This document shows, one piece after another, positions 1 to 7,978 of a stretch of DNA of 36,361 nucleotides. Location: positions 1 to 36,361 of the forward strand of contig CALBSW010000024.1 in the NCBI GenBank assembly GCA_937967465.1, in the 5' to 3' direction. The position numbers and the translations under genes were made by a program. Positions within the stretch are counted from its first letter, which is position 1, and each line of letters begins with the position of its first letter. Below the pieces are notes generated by a model that did not search any database, was not told the origin of the DNA, and saw only the letters and a program-made list of their open reading frames with translations. Origin of the DNA: an uncultured Flavobacteriales bacterium (GTDB lineage Bacteria; Bacteroidota; Bacteroidia; Flavobacteriales_D; Sanyastnellaceae).

Positions 1-1268
1 TCCTTGTTCTGACCGTTCTGGCCGCGCTCCTTTCGGGCTGTGGCCCGTCGGACCACGCAGGAGGCGATGCCATGGCCCTAAGGGAAACCGCTCGAAGCAA
101 GGCAGCGGCACCGGAGTTGACGTTGGACCAGCTGGAAGCCCAGCGGTTCGGGCTTCCGGACACTGTGGCCCTCCGTGTGGAAGCCGGCACGGTCCGCTCC
201 GGACAGAGCCTGTCTCACTTGCTCTCCCCAGCCGGGGTGGGGCCCCAGACACTACACCACATCGCCACGGAAGAGCGGGACGTCTTTGATGTGCGGCGCA
301 TGAAAGCCGGTCAAGATTGGCGTCTGTTTCGCGGGCCCGATGGCCGTGCCCACCATTTCGCCTACCTCATCAACCGCAAGGATTACGTCGTCTTCGACCT
401 CGTACAGAACGGTTCCGCCCGAAAGGGGGCCTTCCCCTCGGAAACCCGCCGCGACTTCGTGGAGGGAGAAGTCCAAGGCAGCCTGTACCAAGTGCTGGAA
501 GACGCCGGGCACACCACCACGCTGGCCCTCGCCATGTCCCAGGTCTACGCGTGGACCATCGACTTCAGCCGCATCCAAGCCGGCGACCGTTTCCGCATCC
601 TCTACGAACGCGACTGGGTCGGCGATGAAGCCGATGGCATGCCCCGCATCCTGGCGGCCGAATTCGTCCACCGCGGCCGCAATTTCCCAGCCTATGCCTT
701 CGACCAGGGGGACGGTGTCGACCATTTCGATGAAACCGGTGCCAGCCTGCGCAAAGCCTTCCTGAAGGCCCCAGTGGAATTCAGCCGCATCTCGAGCCGC
801 TTTGACAAGAAGCGATTCCACCCGGTGCTCAAGAAGGTCAAGGCCCACCTCGGTACGGACTACGCCGCCCCGCATGGGACCCCGATTGTCTCGGTTGGTG
901 ACGGTGTCGTCGTCAAGGCCAGCTACACGAAGGGCAACGGGAAATACGTCAAGGTGCGCCACAACAGCACCTACACCACGCAGTACCTCCACATGAGCCG
1001 CCGCAACGTGAAAGAAGGGCAGGCCGTGCGACAGGGGGATGTCATCGGGTATGTGGGCAGCACCGGCCTGGCCACTGGCCCGCACGTCTGCTTCAGGTTC
1101 TGGAAGAATGGCCAACAGGTGGACCACCTCCGCGAAGAATTCCCACCGTCCACACCGATCCGCGAGGACCAACAACCGGCCTTCGCAGATGCCGTGGCGG
1201 ATTGGATGGAGGAGATGGCCAGGTACGATGGCGGCTCTGAGAGCCAGCTCGCCGCGCAGACGCCCTGA
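1..1268 (+). CDS. M23-family peptidoglycan endopeptidase-like lipoprotein (5' end outside window)
   Basis: The frame is open from base 3. It reads a hydrophobic stretch ending in a lipobox, L-S-G-C, before the first internal ATG at base 72, so the gene starts outside the window and base 72 is not the true start. The product should be an envelope lipoprotein that cuts peptidoglycan cross-links. Numbered from the Met at 72, the last third is a LytM/lysostaphin-type domain. The first metal-binding motif is H259-LGT-D263, and a YLHM segment supplies the usual extra His. The second motif, normally HxH, reads H338-V-C340, so a Cys sits where the second zinc-ligand His is expected. From memory this HVC/HLC form is common in one Bacteroidota M23 subfamily, so it may be active with Cys as ligand. 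The N-terminal half resembles the OapA/LysM-like part of such proteins. The gene converges on lysS. Confidence 0.9.
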   Translation, partial: LVLTVLAALLSGCGPSDHAGGDAMALRETARSKAAAPELTLDQLEAQRFGLPDTVALRVEAGTVRSGQSLSHLLSPAGVGPQTLHHIATEERDVFDVRRMKAGQDWRLFRGPDGRAHHFAYLINRKDYVVFDLVQNGSARKGAFPSETRRDFVEGEVQGSLYQVLEDAGHTTTLALAMSQVYAWTIDFSRIQAGDRFRILYERDWVGDEADGMPRILAAEFVHRGRNFPAYAFDQGDGVDHFDETGASLRKAFLKAPVEFSRISSRFDKKRFHPVLKKVKAHLGTDYAAPHGTPIVSVGDGVVVKASYTKGNGKYVKVRHNSTYTTQYLHMSRRNVKEGQAVRQGDVIGYVGSTGLATGPHVCFRFWKNGQQVDHLREEFPPSTPIREDQQPAFADAVADWMEEMARYDGGSESQLAAQTP

Positions 1269-1275
1269 CCCTGCT

Positions 1276-1291
1276 GCCGCTCAGTCGCGGC
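1276..1291. terminator. Possible short hairpin between convergent genes
   Basis: GCCGC, a six-base loop and GCGGC form a 5-bp GC stem in the 32-base gap between the convergent M23 and lysS stops. There is no T-run on either side. It could be a weak bidirectional terminator, but a stem this short arises easily by chance at this GC content. Confidence 0.22.
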
Positions 1292-1300
1292 GCCCGCCGG

Positions 1301-3004
1301 TCATGCCGACCAGCTTTCGACCTCTTCCAATTGGAGGGCCGGAAGGTCCAGCTTGTTCTTTTTCCGGAAGCCGTTGAGCTTCTCGCGCAGTGCCGTCGGC
1401 TTGGCCTCCCGGATGGCCTCTGGGGTGTCGAATCCGGCAGCCGCCACGTGCGGCGCCCACTCCGAGGGGACGCCCATCGCTTCAAGCGCATCCAAATCCG
1501 GCCCGCTTCGGAACACCTCCGGCCGCATCTGCGGGAAGAAGAGCACCTCCTGGATGGAGCGCTGGTCGGTGAGCATCATCACGAGGCGGTCCACCCCGAT
1601 GCCGACGCCGCTGGTGGGCGGCATGCCGAATTCCAGCGCGCGCAGGAAGTCCTGGTCGATGAACATCGCCTCATCGTCCCCGCGCTCTCCGAGCTTGAGC
1701 TGCTCCTCGAACCGCTCACGCTGGTCGATGGGGTCGTTGAGCTCGCTGTAGGCGTTGGCGACTTCGGTGCCGTTGATGAAGAGCTCGAACCGCTCCGTGT
1801 AACCCGGCTTGTCGCGGTGGGCCTTGGTGAGCGGCGACATCTCCACCGGATAGTCCGTGATGAACGTGGGCTGCACGAGGTGGTGCTCGCACTTCTCGCC
1901 GAAGATCTCGTCGATCAGCTTGCCCTTGCCCATGCTGTCGTCCACCTCGATGCCGAGTTCGGCGCACGCCCCACGCAAGGCGGCCTCGTCCATGCCGTCG
2001 ATGTCGACGCCGGCGTGCTCGAGGATGGCATCGCGCATCGACAGCCGGCGGTAGGGCGGCGCGAAGTCGATGGTGTTGCCCTCGAGGGTGGCGGTGTTGG
2101 TGCCGTGGACGGCCTGGCAGACCCGCTCGAGCAGCTGCTCGATGGTCTCCATCATCCAGTGGTAATCCTGGTAGGCGACGTAGAGTTCGAGGACGGTGAA
2201 CTCCGGATTGTGCGTCCGGTCCATGCCCTCGTTGCGGAAGTTGCGGGAGAATTCGAAGACCCCGTCAAAGCCGCCGACGATGAGGCGCTTGAGGTACAGC
2301 TCGTTGGCGATGCGGAGGTACAGGGGAATGTCCAACGCATTGTGGTGGGTGATGAATGGACGCGCCGCGGCACCCCCGGGAATCGCCTGGAGCACGGGCG
2401 TGTCCACCTCGAGCCACCCTTTTTCGGTGAAGGCATCCCGCATGGCTTGGATGACCCGGCTGCGGGCCTCGAACGTCCGCTTGACCTCCGGGTTGACCAC
2501 CAGGTCGACATAGCGCATCCGGTAGCGGAGCTCGGGGTCGGTGAAGGCGTCGTGCACCTTGCCATCCTCGTCGGTTTTGACGGAAGGCAAGGGGCGAATG
2601 GACTTGCTCAAGACGGTGAGCTCCTTGACCAGCACACTCGGCTCTCCGGTCTGGGTGGTGAATGTGGTGCCCTTCACCCCGACGATGTCGCCGCGGTCGA
2701 GCAGCTTCTTGAAGACGGTGTTGTACATCGTCTTGTCTTCGTCGGGGCAGAGCTCATCGCGGTTGAGGTAGATCTGGATTTTGCCCGTGGCGTCCTGCAG
2801 CTCGGCAAAGGAGGCCTTGCCCATGATGCGGCGGGAAAGGATGCGGCCGGCGAGGCAGACCTCCCGGTCGGCTGCGAAATCGGCGGACAAGGGACCCGCG
2901 TGGGTGTCCACGGGGTAGGCCGCGGCCGGGTAGGGGTCGATGCCCAGCTGGCGGAGTTGGGCGAGGCTCTCGAGGCGGACGCGTTCCTGTTCGGATCGGA
3001 TCAT
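1301..3004 (-). CDS. lysS: Lysyl-tRNA synthetase, class II
   Basis: Cytoplasmic LysRS of 567 residues, which charges tRNA-Lys. The N-terminal OB-fold for anticodon binding holds the GKASFAELQD region. The class II core follows, with motif 2 around RNFRNEGMDRTHNPEF and motif 3 in GVGIGVDRLVMML. After the usual end of the enzyme (MRPE) there is an extra helical tail of about 65 residues, which makes it longer than the roughly 505-residue E. coli enzyme; from memory such tails are usual in Bacteroidota LysRS. The frame stays open upstream, but MIRSEQERVRLESL matches the normal beginning and follows a promoter-like element at 3032-3039 by 27 bases. It is divergent from the isomerase gene, with 88 bases between the starts. 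Confidence 0.97.
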   Translation of the reverse strand: MIRSEQERVRLESLAQLRQLGIDPYPAAAYPVDTHAGPLSADFAADREVCLAGRILSRRIMGKASFAELQDATGKIQIYLNRDELCPDEDKTMYNTVFKKLLDRGDIVGVKGTTFTTQTGEPSVLVKELTVLSKSIRPLPSVKTDEDGKVHDAFTDPELRYRMRYVDLVVNPEVKRTFEARSRVIQAMRDAFTEKGWLEVDTPVLQAIPGGAAARPFITHHNALDIPLYLRIANELYLKRLIVGGFDGVFEFSRNFRNEGMDRTHNPEFTVLELYVAYQDYHWMMETIEQLLERVCQAVHGTNTATLEGNTIDFAPPYRRLSMRDAILEHAGVDIDGMDEAALRGACAELGIEVDDSMGKGKLIDEIFGEKCEHHLVQPTFITDYPVEMSPLTKAHRDKPGYTERFELFINGTEVANAYSELNDPIDQRERFEEQLKLGERGDDEAMFIDQDFLRALEFGMPPTSGVGIGVDRLVMMLTDQRSIQEVLFFPQMRPEVFRSGPDLDALEAMGVPSEWAPHVAAAGFDTPEAIREAKPTALREKLNGFRKKNKLDLPALQLEEVESWSA

Positions 3005-3031
3005 GGTGAATCGGGTGGATGAACGGCTCGG

Positions 3032-3039
3032 CGAAATTA
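3032..3039 (-). promoter_or_regulatory. Putative -7 promoter element for lysS
   Basis: The minus strand reads TAATTTCG, which fits the Bacteroidota -7 element TAnnTTTG with one change, 27 bases before the lysS ATG. The same octamer type recurs before many genes in this window. No clear -33 TTTG is visible. Confidence 0.5.
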
Positions 3040-3065
3040 GGCCTCCTTCGCCCGTTGCGCCGCAG

Positions 3066-3073
3066 TACTTTAG
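3066..3073 (+). promoter_or_regulatory. Putative -7 promoter element for the isomerase operon
   Basis: TACTTTAG lies 19 bases before the ATG at 3093. It differs from TAnnTTTG at one fixed position. Together with the lysS element it makes a compact divergent promoter region. Confidence 0.4.
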
Positions 3074-3092
3074 ACGTGTGACCCAATCCGCC

Positions 3093-4088
3093 ATGCGAGA
3101 CCTCATCGCTTCCTTCCCTGAACAGCTCTCCGGTGCGGCCGCATCCATGGCCACACAGCCGCTGCCATCCACTCCGCCGCCACACGACCGCGTGCTTGTT
3201 TTGGGCATGGGCGGATCCGGCATTGGTGGCCGGTTCCTCGCCGGGCTCCTCGCCGACACGGCCAAGGTGCCCGTCGCAAGTGGCCACGATTACCGCATCC
3301 CGGCATGGGTCGGTCCTTCCACCGTGGTCATTGCCTGCAGCTACAGCGGCAACACCGAGGAGACCTTGACGGCACTCGATGCGGCGATCTCGGCCGGCGC
3401 CCAAGTGCGCGCCCTCACCTCTGGCGGCCGGTTGGGAGAATTGGCCTCAGAACACGGATGGCCCTGCCTCAAGGTACCAGGGGGCCAACCCCCGCGCTCC
3501 CAGTTCGGGTGGGCCGTGACCGGTTTGCTTCACCATTTAGCCGCCCTCGGACACGCCCCAGCGGATGCACCGGACGTCTTGGCCGATGTGGATGCCGCGG
3601 CGGATCTGCTGCGGGCCTCGCAGGACAACCTCGTCTCCGTGGCGGACCAATGGACGGGCCTGCTCAAGGAGACCACCCCCTTGCTGTACGGAGAAGCCGC
3701 CCTCGAACCGGTGCTGATTCGCTGGCGCCAACAGCTCAACGAAAACGCCAAGCGGCTCTGCAATCACCACGTCTTTCCCGAGATGAACCACAACGAACTC
3801 GTGGGCTGGGAAAGTGGAGACGCCAGCCTCACAGCCCTCTTCCTTCACACGTCGGAAGACCACCCGAGGACCGGGGAACGGATGCGGCTGTGCAAAGAGA
3901 TCTTCAGCCAGGCCGGTGCCCAGGTCGCCGAATTCCACGCAGCCGGGGACACCCGACTCCAGCGCTGGATGCACCTGGTTCACCTCGGCGACTGGCTGTC
4001 CTTGCGGATGGCCGAAGAAGCGGGGGTGGACCCCGTGGACATCCGCCACATCGATTACCTCAAAGGCGAGCTGGCCAAGATGGGATGA
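3093..4088 (+). CDS. Bifunctional phosphoglucose/phosphomannose isomerase (SIS domain)
   Basis: A 331-residue sugar-phosphate isomerase of the small Pgi/Pmi family, expected to interconvert glucose-6-P or mannose-6-P with fructose-6-P. A tandem SIS fold is indicated by GMGGSGIGG at residues 38-46, CSYSGNTEETL after it, and the family active-site stretch FPEMNHNELVGWE in the C-terminal half. The length fits the family (about 320-330), not the 550-residue classical Pgi. The start was chosen at ATG 3093 (MRDLIASFPEQL) because related proteins begin with a similar FPxQL segment; an in-frame GTG at 3078 is an alternative. The stop overlaps the lipB start as ATGA, so the two are probably co-translated. 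Confidence 0.9.
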   Translation: MRDLIASFPEQLSGAAASMATQPLPSTPPPHDRVLVLGMGGSGIGGRFLAGLLADTAKVPVASGHDYRIPAWVGPSTVVIACSYSGNTEETLTALDAAISAGAQVRALTSGGRLGELASEHGWPCLKVPGGQPPRSQFGWAVTGLLHHLAALGHAPADAPDVLADVDAAADLLRASQDNLVSVADQWTGLLKETTPLLYGEAALEPVLIRWRQQLNENAKRLCNHHVFPEMNHNELVGWESGDASLTALFLHTSEDHPRTGERMRLCKEIFSQAGAQVAEFHAAGDTRLQRWMHLVHLGDWLSLRMAEEAGVDPVDIRHIDYLKGELAKMG

Positions 4089-4834
4089 CCCCCGAAGTGC
4101 ACGTGCGCGATCTGGGCCGCGCCAACTACAAGCCCACCTGGGACCTCCAGGAGCAGCTGCTCAAAACGGCCGTCGACCGAAAGATCGCCCGCCGGCGGGC
4201 CGGCCTGTCCGAATCGGGCCGGGTGGCCAGCGAGACCCCGGAGGAATTCCCCTGGCCGGAACACCACCTCCTGTTTGTCGAGCACCCGCACGTGCTGACC
4301 CTCGGCAAGAGCGGAGACGCCAATCACGTCGTGGTGTCGCCCGAGCGTTTGAAGGAGCTGGGCGTCGAATACCACGAAATCAACCGCGGCGGCGACATCA
4401 CCTACCACGGTCCCGGCCAATTGGTCGCCTACCCCATCCTCGACCTCGACCAATTCCGAACCGACATCGGGTGGTACCTGCGTCAGCTGGAGGAAGCGGT
4501 CATCCGCACCTGCGCCGACTGGGGGGTGACGGCGGGACGTGTGGAGGGCCTGACCGGCGTGTGGGTCGACCCCGATGCCGGACTGGGCGCCCGGAAGATT
4601 TGTGCCATCGGCGTCAAATGCAGCCGGTGGGTCACCATGCACGGCCTCGCCTTCAACCTCGACACCGACCTCGATTTCTTCAACCTCATCGTGCCCTGTG
4701 GCATCACCGACCGTGGGGTGACCAGCCTCGCCCGGGAGTCCGGCCGCCCCATCGACCGCGATGCTGTCCGGGAGGCCTTGACGGCGCACCTATTGGATGC
4801 ACTGGGTGGTCGCCGCCATTCCCCAACCCCATGA
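4085..4834 (+). CDS. lipB: Octanoyl-[ACP]:protein N-octanoyltransferase LipB
   Basis: Transfers octanoate from acyl carrier protein to the lipoyl domains of 2-oxoacid dehydrogenases and GcvH, the first step of lipoate synthesis. The protein has 249 residues. The family motif RGGDITYHGPGQ lies at residues 101-112. The catalytic pair is K171 (in GARKICAIGVK) and C205 (in VPCGI); their spacing of 34 equals the K135/C169 spacing in E. coli LipB. The N-terminus is about 36 residues longer than in E. coli. The start ATG at 4085 overlaps the isomerase stop, and its own stop overlaps the next start at 4831, both as ATGA. No lipA is visible here. Confidence 0.96.
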   Translation: MTPEVHVRDLGRANYKPTWDLQEQLLKTAVDRKIARRRAGLSESGRVASETPEEFPWPEHHLLFVEHPHVLTLGKSGDANHVVVSPERLKELGVEYHEINRGGDITYHGPGQLVAYPILDLDQFRTDIGWYLRQLEEAVIRTCADWGVTAGRVEGLTGVWVDPDAGLGARKICAIGVKCSRWVTMHGLAFNLDTDLDFFNLIVPCGITDRGVTSLARESGRPIDRDAVREALTAHLLDALGGRRHSPTP

Positions 4835-5988
4835 ACCGCATCCTCGCCTGGACCCTCGGGGCCGTTCTCGCCCTGGTCACCTTGAGCTTCATCACCGACA
4901 ATGGCCACATCTGGAAGGGCTTGCGAGAATGCTACCTCCGCGGCTACCGCAGCACCCAGATCGATGACCTGCCCTTCCAGTCCACGCGCACGATTTCTGC
5001 TTCGCCCTCTCCCAAGGTTTGGCCGAAGCACCGCCGCTTCACGGACCGACTGCCGGCCGCCGTCCTGGATTCGACCCATGCCCAAGGCACGGTGGCGATC
5101 GCCCTGATTCACCGGGACTCACTCCTCCTCGACTGGACGTCGGACCGCATTGAAGGGGCGGACACGATGCGCACCAATTCGTTCAGCATCGCCAAGACGT
5201 TCACCGCACTGGCCATCGGAGCGGCTGTGACGGACGGCTTGCTGTCCGTGGACGACCCCGTTTCCAAGTTCCTGCCACGCTTCGCCGACGACGGGCCTGG
5301 CGCCGAACTGACCGTCAAGCACCTCCTGCAGATGCGCAGCGGGATTCCATTCGGAGAGAACTACAAGAATCCCGTGGGCTTCATGGCGCGGTCCACGTAT
5401 GGCTTGGACATCCTGGACCGGACCGCGGAATACGCCGTGGAAGGGACAGCAGGCACCCCTTGGAAGTACCAGGGCGGCAACACGCTGGTCCTGCAGGAAA
5501 TCCTGATCAGCCTGGTCGACGAGCCGCTAAGCCGCTGGTTTGAGCGGCGCATCTGGCATCCGCTGGGCTGTGCAGAGGATGCGGCGTGGGCCGTGGACAA
5601 CCGTGGCCACGAACGGAACTACTGCTGCTTCTACACGCGGGCCAAGGAGTACGCACGCCTCGGTCAATTCCTGCTCGACTCAGGCCAGGTGGATGGCGAA
5701 CAGCTCATCGGTCGCCGTTTCATGACGGAGCTCATGTCGCCTGTTGGACCGCTCGCCGACGGCTCCAACATCCAGCATTATGGATACCAAGTGTGGATGG
5801 GCCAGCACGAGGGCCACGCCTTCACGGCGTATGTCGGCCTTCATGGCCAATACATCGTGGCTGTGCACGACCTGGACCTGGTCGCGGTACGGACTGGCTT
5901 CCGACGTCCCAAGGGAAAGTTGCGGCACCTGGATGTGGACCTCTATTCCACCTTGGACTTGGCTTTTTCCATGGTCGAAGCGCACTAA
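4831..5988 (+). CDS. Serine hydrolase, class C beta-lactamase / NylB-like family
   Basis: A 385-residue hydrolase of the beta-lactamase-related serine hydrolase family (PF00144). An N-terminal hydrophobic segment at about residues 4-22 suggests export or membrane anchoring. The SxxK motif is S119-I-A-K122. The Tyr motif appears as Y213-QGGN. The C-terminal triad region reads H338-G-Q, in place of the KTG of true beta-lactamases, which points to an esterase or amidase like 6-aminohexanoate-oligomer hydrolases and not to antibiotic resistance. The substrate is unknown. It is the last gene of the overlapping isomerase-lipB-hydrolase set, probably grouped by co-expression and not by pathway. The frame is open far upstream, but ATG 4831 gives a sensible N-terminus. 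Confidence 0.85.
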   Translation: MNRILAWTLGAVLALVTLSFITDNGHIWKGLRECYLRGYRSTQIDDLPFQSTRTISASPSPKVWPKHRRFTDRLPAAVLDSTHAQGTVAIALIHRDSLLLDWTSDRIEGADTMRTNSFSIAKTFTALAIGAAVTDGLLSVDDPVSKFLPRFADDGPGAELTVKHLLQMRSGIPFGENYKNPVGFMARSTYGLDILDRTAEYAVEGTAGTPWKYQGGNTLVLQEILISLVDEPLSRWFERRIWHPLGCAEDAAWAVDNRGHERNYCCFYTRAKEYARLGQFLLDSGQVDGEQLIGRRFMTELMSPVGPLADGSNIQHYGYQVWMGQHEGHAFTAYVGLHGQYIVAVHDLDLVAVRTGFRRPKGKLRHLDVDLYSTLDLAFSMVEAH

Positions 5989-6021
5989 AACGACTACAAA
6001 CTCAATTCTATCGTCTGCGAA

Positions 6022-6054
6022 TTTGACTTTTTACGGGTTGAATTCGTATATTCG
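6022..6054 (+). promoter_or_regulatory. Putative promoter of the LytTR regulator (TTTG ... TATATTCG)
   Basis: TTTG at 6022-6025 and TATATTCG at 6047-6054, separated by 21 bases, resemble the Bacteroidota -33/-7 pair. They lie in a clearly AT-richer stretch (about 5985-6070) than anything else nearby, upstream of the response regulator. Confidence 0.5.
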
Positions 6055-6112
6055 AGTTTGTACGCTTGTGGGAAACGCCAAATTCCCCATGCGACGACCA
6101 AATCTTCAGCCA

Positions 6113-6874
6113 ATGACCGCCCAACTCGATGCCATCATCGTCGATGATGAAGCACCAGCCCGCGAGGTGCTCCACAGCCAAATTGAACGGCACTGTCCGT
6201 TCATCCGTGTGATTGACCAAGCTCCCAATGCCCGCATTGGTTATGATGCCATTCGAAATGGTCGGCCCCACATCGTCTTTGTCGACATCCGAATGCCCTT
6301 TGAAAGTGGCCTGGATCTGGTCGACCGTTTCGACGACAGGGAATTCTATGTGGTCTTCTATACCACCTACCAGGACTACGCCATCGACGCCATTCGTCGC
6401 CAAGCATTCGACTACTTGCTGAAACCTGTCGATGCTGTGGACCTCAAGGCCTGTGCCACCCGCATTCAAGAGCACTTCCGGGTCAAGATGCTCGAGAATG
6501 GAGACTTCCACCGCAAGCTGGAAGTGACCACCTCCGGCCAGCGCCACTTCATTCGTCACTCGGAAATTCTCCACGTCGAAGCCAGCGGCAGCTACGCCTG
6601 CATCTACAAGACCGACGGCAGCCGGCTGATGGTCTCCAAGAATTTGAAATACGTCGAGAACCTCATCGACAACCCCAAATTCGTTCGGGTGCACAACAGC
6701 CAACTCGTCCACCTCAACAAGATTCGCCAGTGCAACTACCGCACGAATTCCATCACATTGATGAATGGGAAGGAAATCGCGCTGGCCGTCCGCAAACGCG
6801 AAGACCTGCGCCGCCGCATGGCAGAGTTGGTCTCGCGGGATGAGCAAAATGGCCTGGGCACAGCCTTGGCCTGA
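6113..6874 (+). CDS. LytTR-family response regulator (LytR/AlgR type)
   Basis: A 253-residue DNA-binding response regulator. The receiver domain carries acidic D11-D12, phospho-acceptor D58 (in VFVDIRMP) and K104 (in LLKPVD). A LytTR DNA-binding domain follows from about residue 135, with the typical HSEILHVEASGSYACIY and FVRVHNSQLVHLNKI stretches. Start choice: ATG 6113 gives MTAQLDAIIVDDE, close to family N-termini; ATG 6089 is in frame and would add eight residues. No histidine kinase lies next to it, so its partner, probably a LytS/YehU-like or 7TMR-type kinase, is encoded elsewhere. Targets are unknown. Confidence 0.9.
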   Translation: MTAQLDAIIVDDEAPAREVLHSQIERHCPFIRVIDQAPNARIGYDAIRNGRPHIVFVDIRMPFESGLDLVDRFDDREFYVVFYTTYQDYAIDAIRRQAFDYLLKPVDAVDLKACATRIQEHFRVKMLENGDFHRKLEVTTSGQRHFIRHSEILHVEASGSYACIYKTDGSRLMVSKNLKYVENLIDNPKFVRVHNSQLVHLNKIRQCNYRTNSITLMNGKEIALAVRKREDLRRRMAELVSRDEQNGLGTALA

Positions 6875-6892
6875 GCGCCCTGCCCTTCGCGC

Positions 6893-6900
6893 TACCTTCG
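6893..6900 (+). promoter_or_regulatory. Putative -7 promoter element for rlmN
   Basis: TACCTTCG, identical to the element before the T9SS cargo gene at 24673, ends 7 bases before ATG 6908 and 16 bases before ATG 6917. This implies a very short leader or favours the second ATG. Confidence 0.5.
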
Positions 6901-6907
6901 CGGCTGC

Positions 6908-7969
6908 ATGGCCGCCATGACCGACATCCGCACACTCAACGACGACGCCCTGAAGTCGGCCCTCGTCGACTTGGGCCAGCCTGCCTTCCGCAGCAAACAA
7001 GTCGCGGAGTGGATCTGGACCAAGGGGGCTACCCGGTTTGACGACATGACCAACCTCCCGCAAGCCTTGCGGGACGCGCTGACCCAAGCCTACACCCTCG
7101 CCCCCATCGCGCCCGAAGAGGAGCAAGTGAGCCGGGATGGCACGGTGAAATGCGCCTTCCCCATCGAGCCCGGCAAAGTGGTGGAAGGGGTGCTCATTCC
7201 GGCAAAAGACCGGATGACCGCCTGCATCAGCAGCCAAGTGGGGTGCAGCCTGTCCTGCGCCTTTTGTGCGACCGGGAAACTCAAACTGCTCCGCAACCTC
7301 ACGGCCGGTGAGATCGTCGACCAGGTGCGCCACATTGCCATGCTCGCTGAGCGGCACCACGACCATCGCCTGACCAACATCGTCTACATGGGCATGGGCG
7401 AGCCCTTGCTGAATTACCGCAACGTGCTGGAGTCGGTGGACCGGATCACCGGCACGCCGGGGTTGGGCATGAGCCCCAAACGCATCACCGTCTCCACCGC
7501 CGGCATTGCCAAGATGATCCGCAAACTGGGCGACGACGAGGTCAAATTCAACCTCGCCCTGAGTCTGCACGCCGCCGAGGATGGCAAGCGCAACCGCATC
7601 ATGGAGATCAACGAGACGAACGACCTCGCGAGCCTGCGGGATGCGCTCGTGTACTTCCACGAAAAGACGGGTACGCGCGTCACCTTTGAGTACATCCTGC
7701 TCGGCGGATTCAACGACGACATCGAAGATGCCCGGGACCTCGCGCGTTTCGCGTCCTGCGTGCCATGCAAGGTGAACCTCATCGAGTACAACCCCATCGA
7801 CGACGCCCTCTTCCGCAAGGCCGATGCCCAGAAGACGGACGACTTCAAGGATTTCCTCGAAGACAAGTTCAATATGGTGGTGAATGTCCGCCGCTCCCGC
7901 GGAGAAGACATCGATGCCGCCTGCGGGCAGCTGGCCAACAAGAACAAGCTGGCGTCCGGAACGGCCTGA
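6908..7969 (+). CDS. rlmN: Dual-specificity RNA methyltransferase RlmN
   Basis: Radical SAM enzyme that forms 2-methyladenosine at A2503 of 23S rRNA and A37 of some tRNAs. Length 353 residues. The 4Fe-4S ligands are C113, C117 and C120 (CSLSCAFC). The two catalytic cysteines are present: C106 (in ACISSQVGC), seven residues before the cluster as in E. coli C118/C125, and C339 near the C-terminus (DIDAACGQL). The SAM-binding GMGEPLLNY stretch is intact. The start is uncertain: ATG 6908 (MAAMTDIR) or ATG 6917 (MTDIR), and the latter resembles other Bacteroidota RlmN proteins and leaves room for a leader. It converges on lepA with a gap of only 9 bases. Confidence 0.96.
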   Translation: MAAMTDIRTLNDDALKSALVDLGQPAFRSKQVAEWIWTKGATRFDDMTNLPQALRDALTQAYTLAPIAPEEEQVSRDGTVKCAFPIEPGKVVEGVLIPAKDRMTACISSQVGCSLSCAFCATGKLKLLRNLTAGEIVDQVRHIAMLAERHHDHRLTNIVYMGMGEPLLNYRNVLESVDRITGTPGLGMSPKRITVSTAGIAKMIRKLGDDEVKFNLALSLHAAEDGKRNRIMEINETNDLASLRDALVYFHEKTGTRVTFEYILLGGFNDDIEDARDLARFASCVPCKVNLIEYNPIDDALFRKADAQKTDDFKDFLEDKFNMVVNVRRSRGEDIDAACGQLANKNKLASGTA

Positions 7970-7978
7970 GCGTCGGAA

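Noticed and set aside
4831..5988. Antibiotic-resistance class C beta-lactamase
   Set aside because: The KTG motif is replaced by H-G-Q and the Tyr motif is of the esterase/NylB kind, so a resistance role is not supported.
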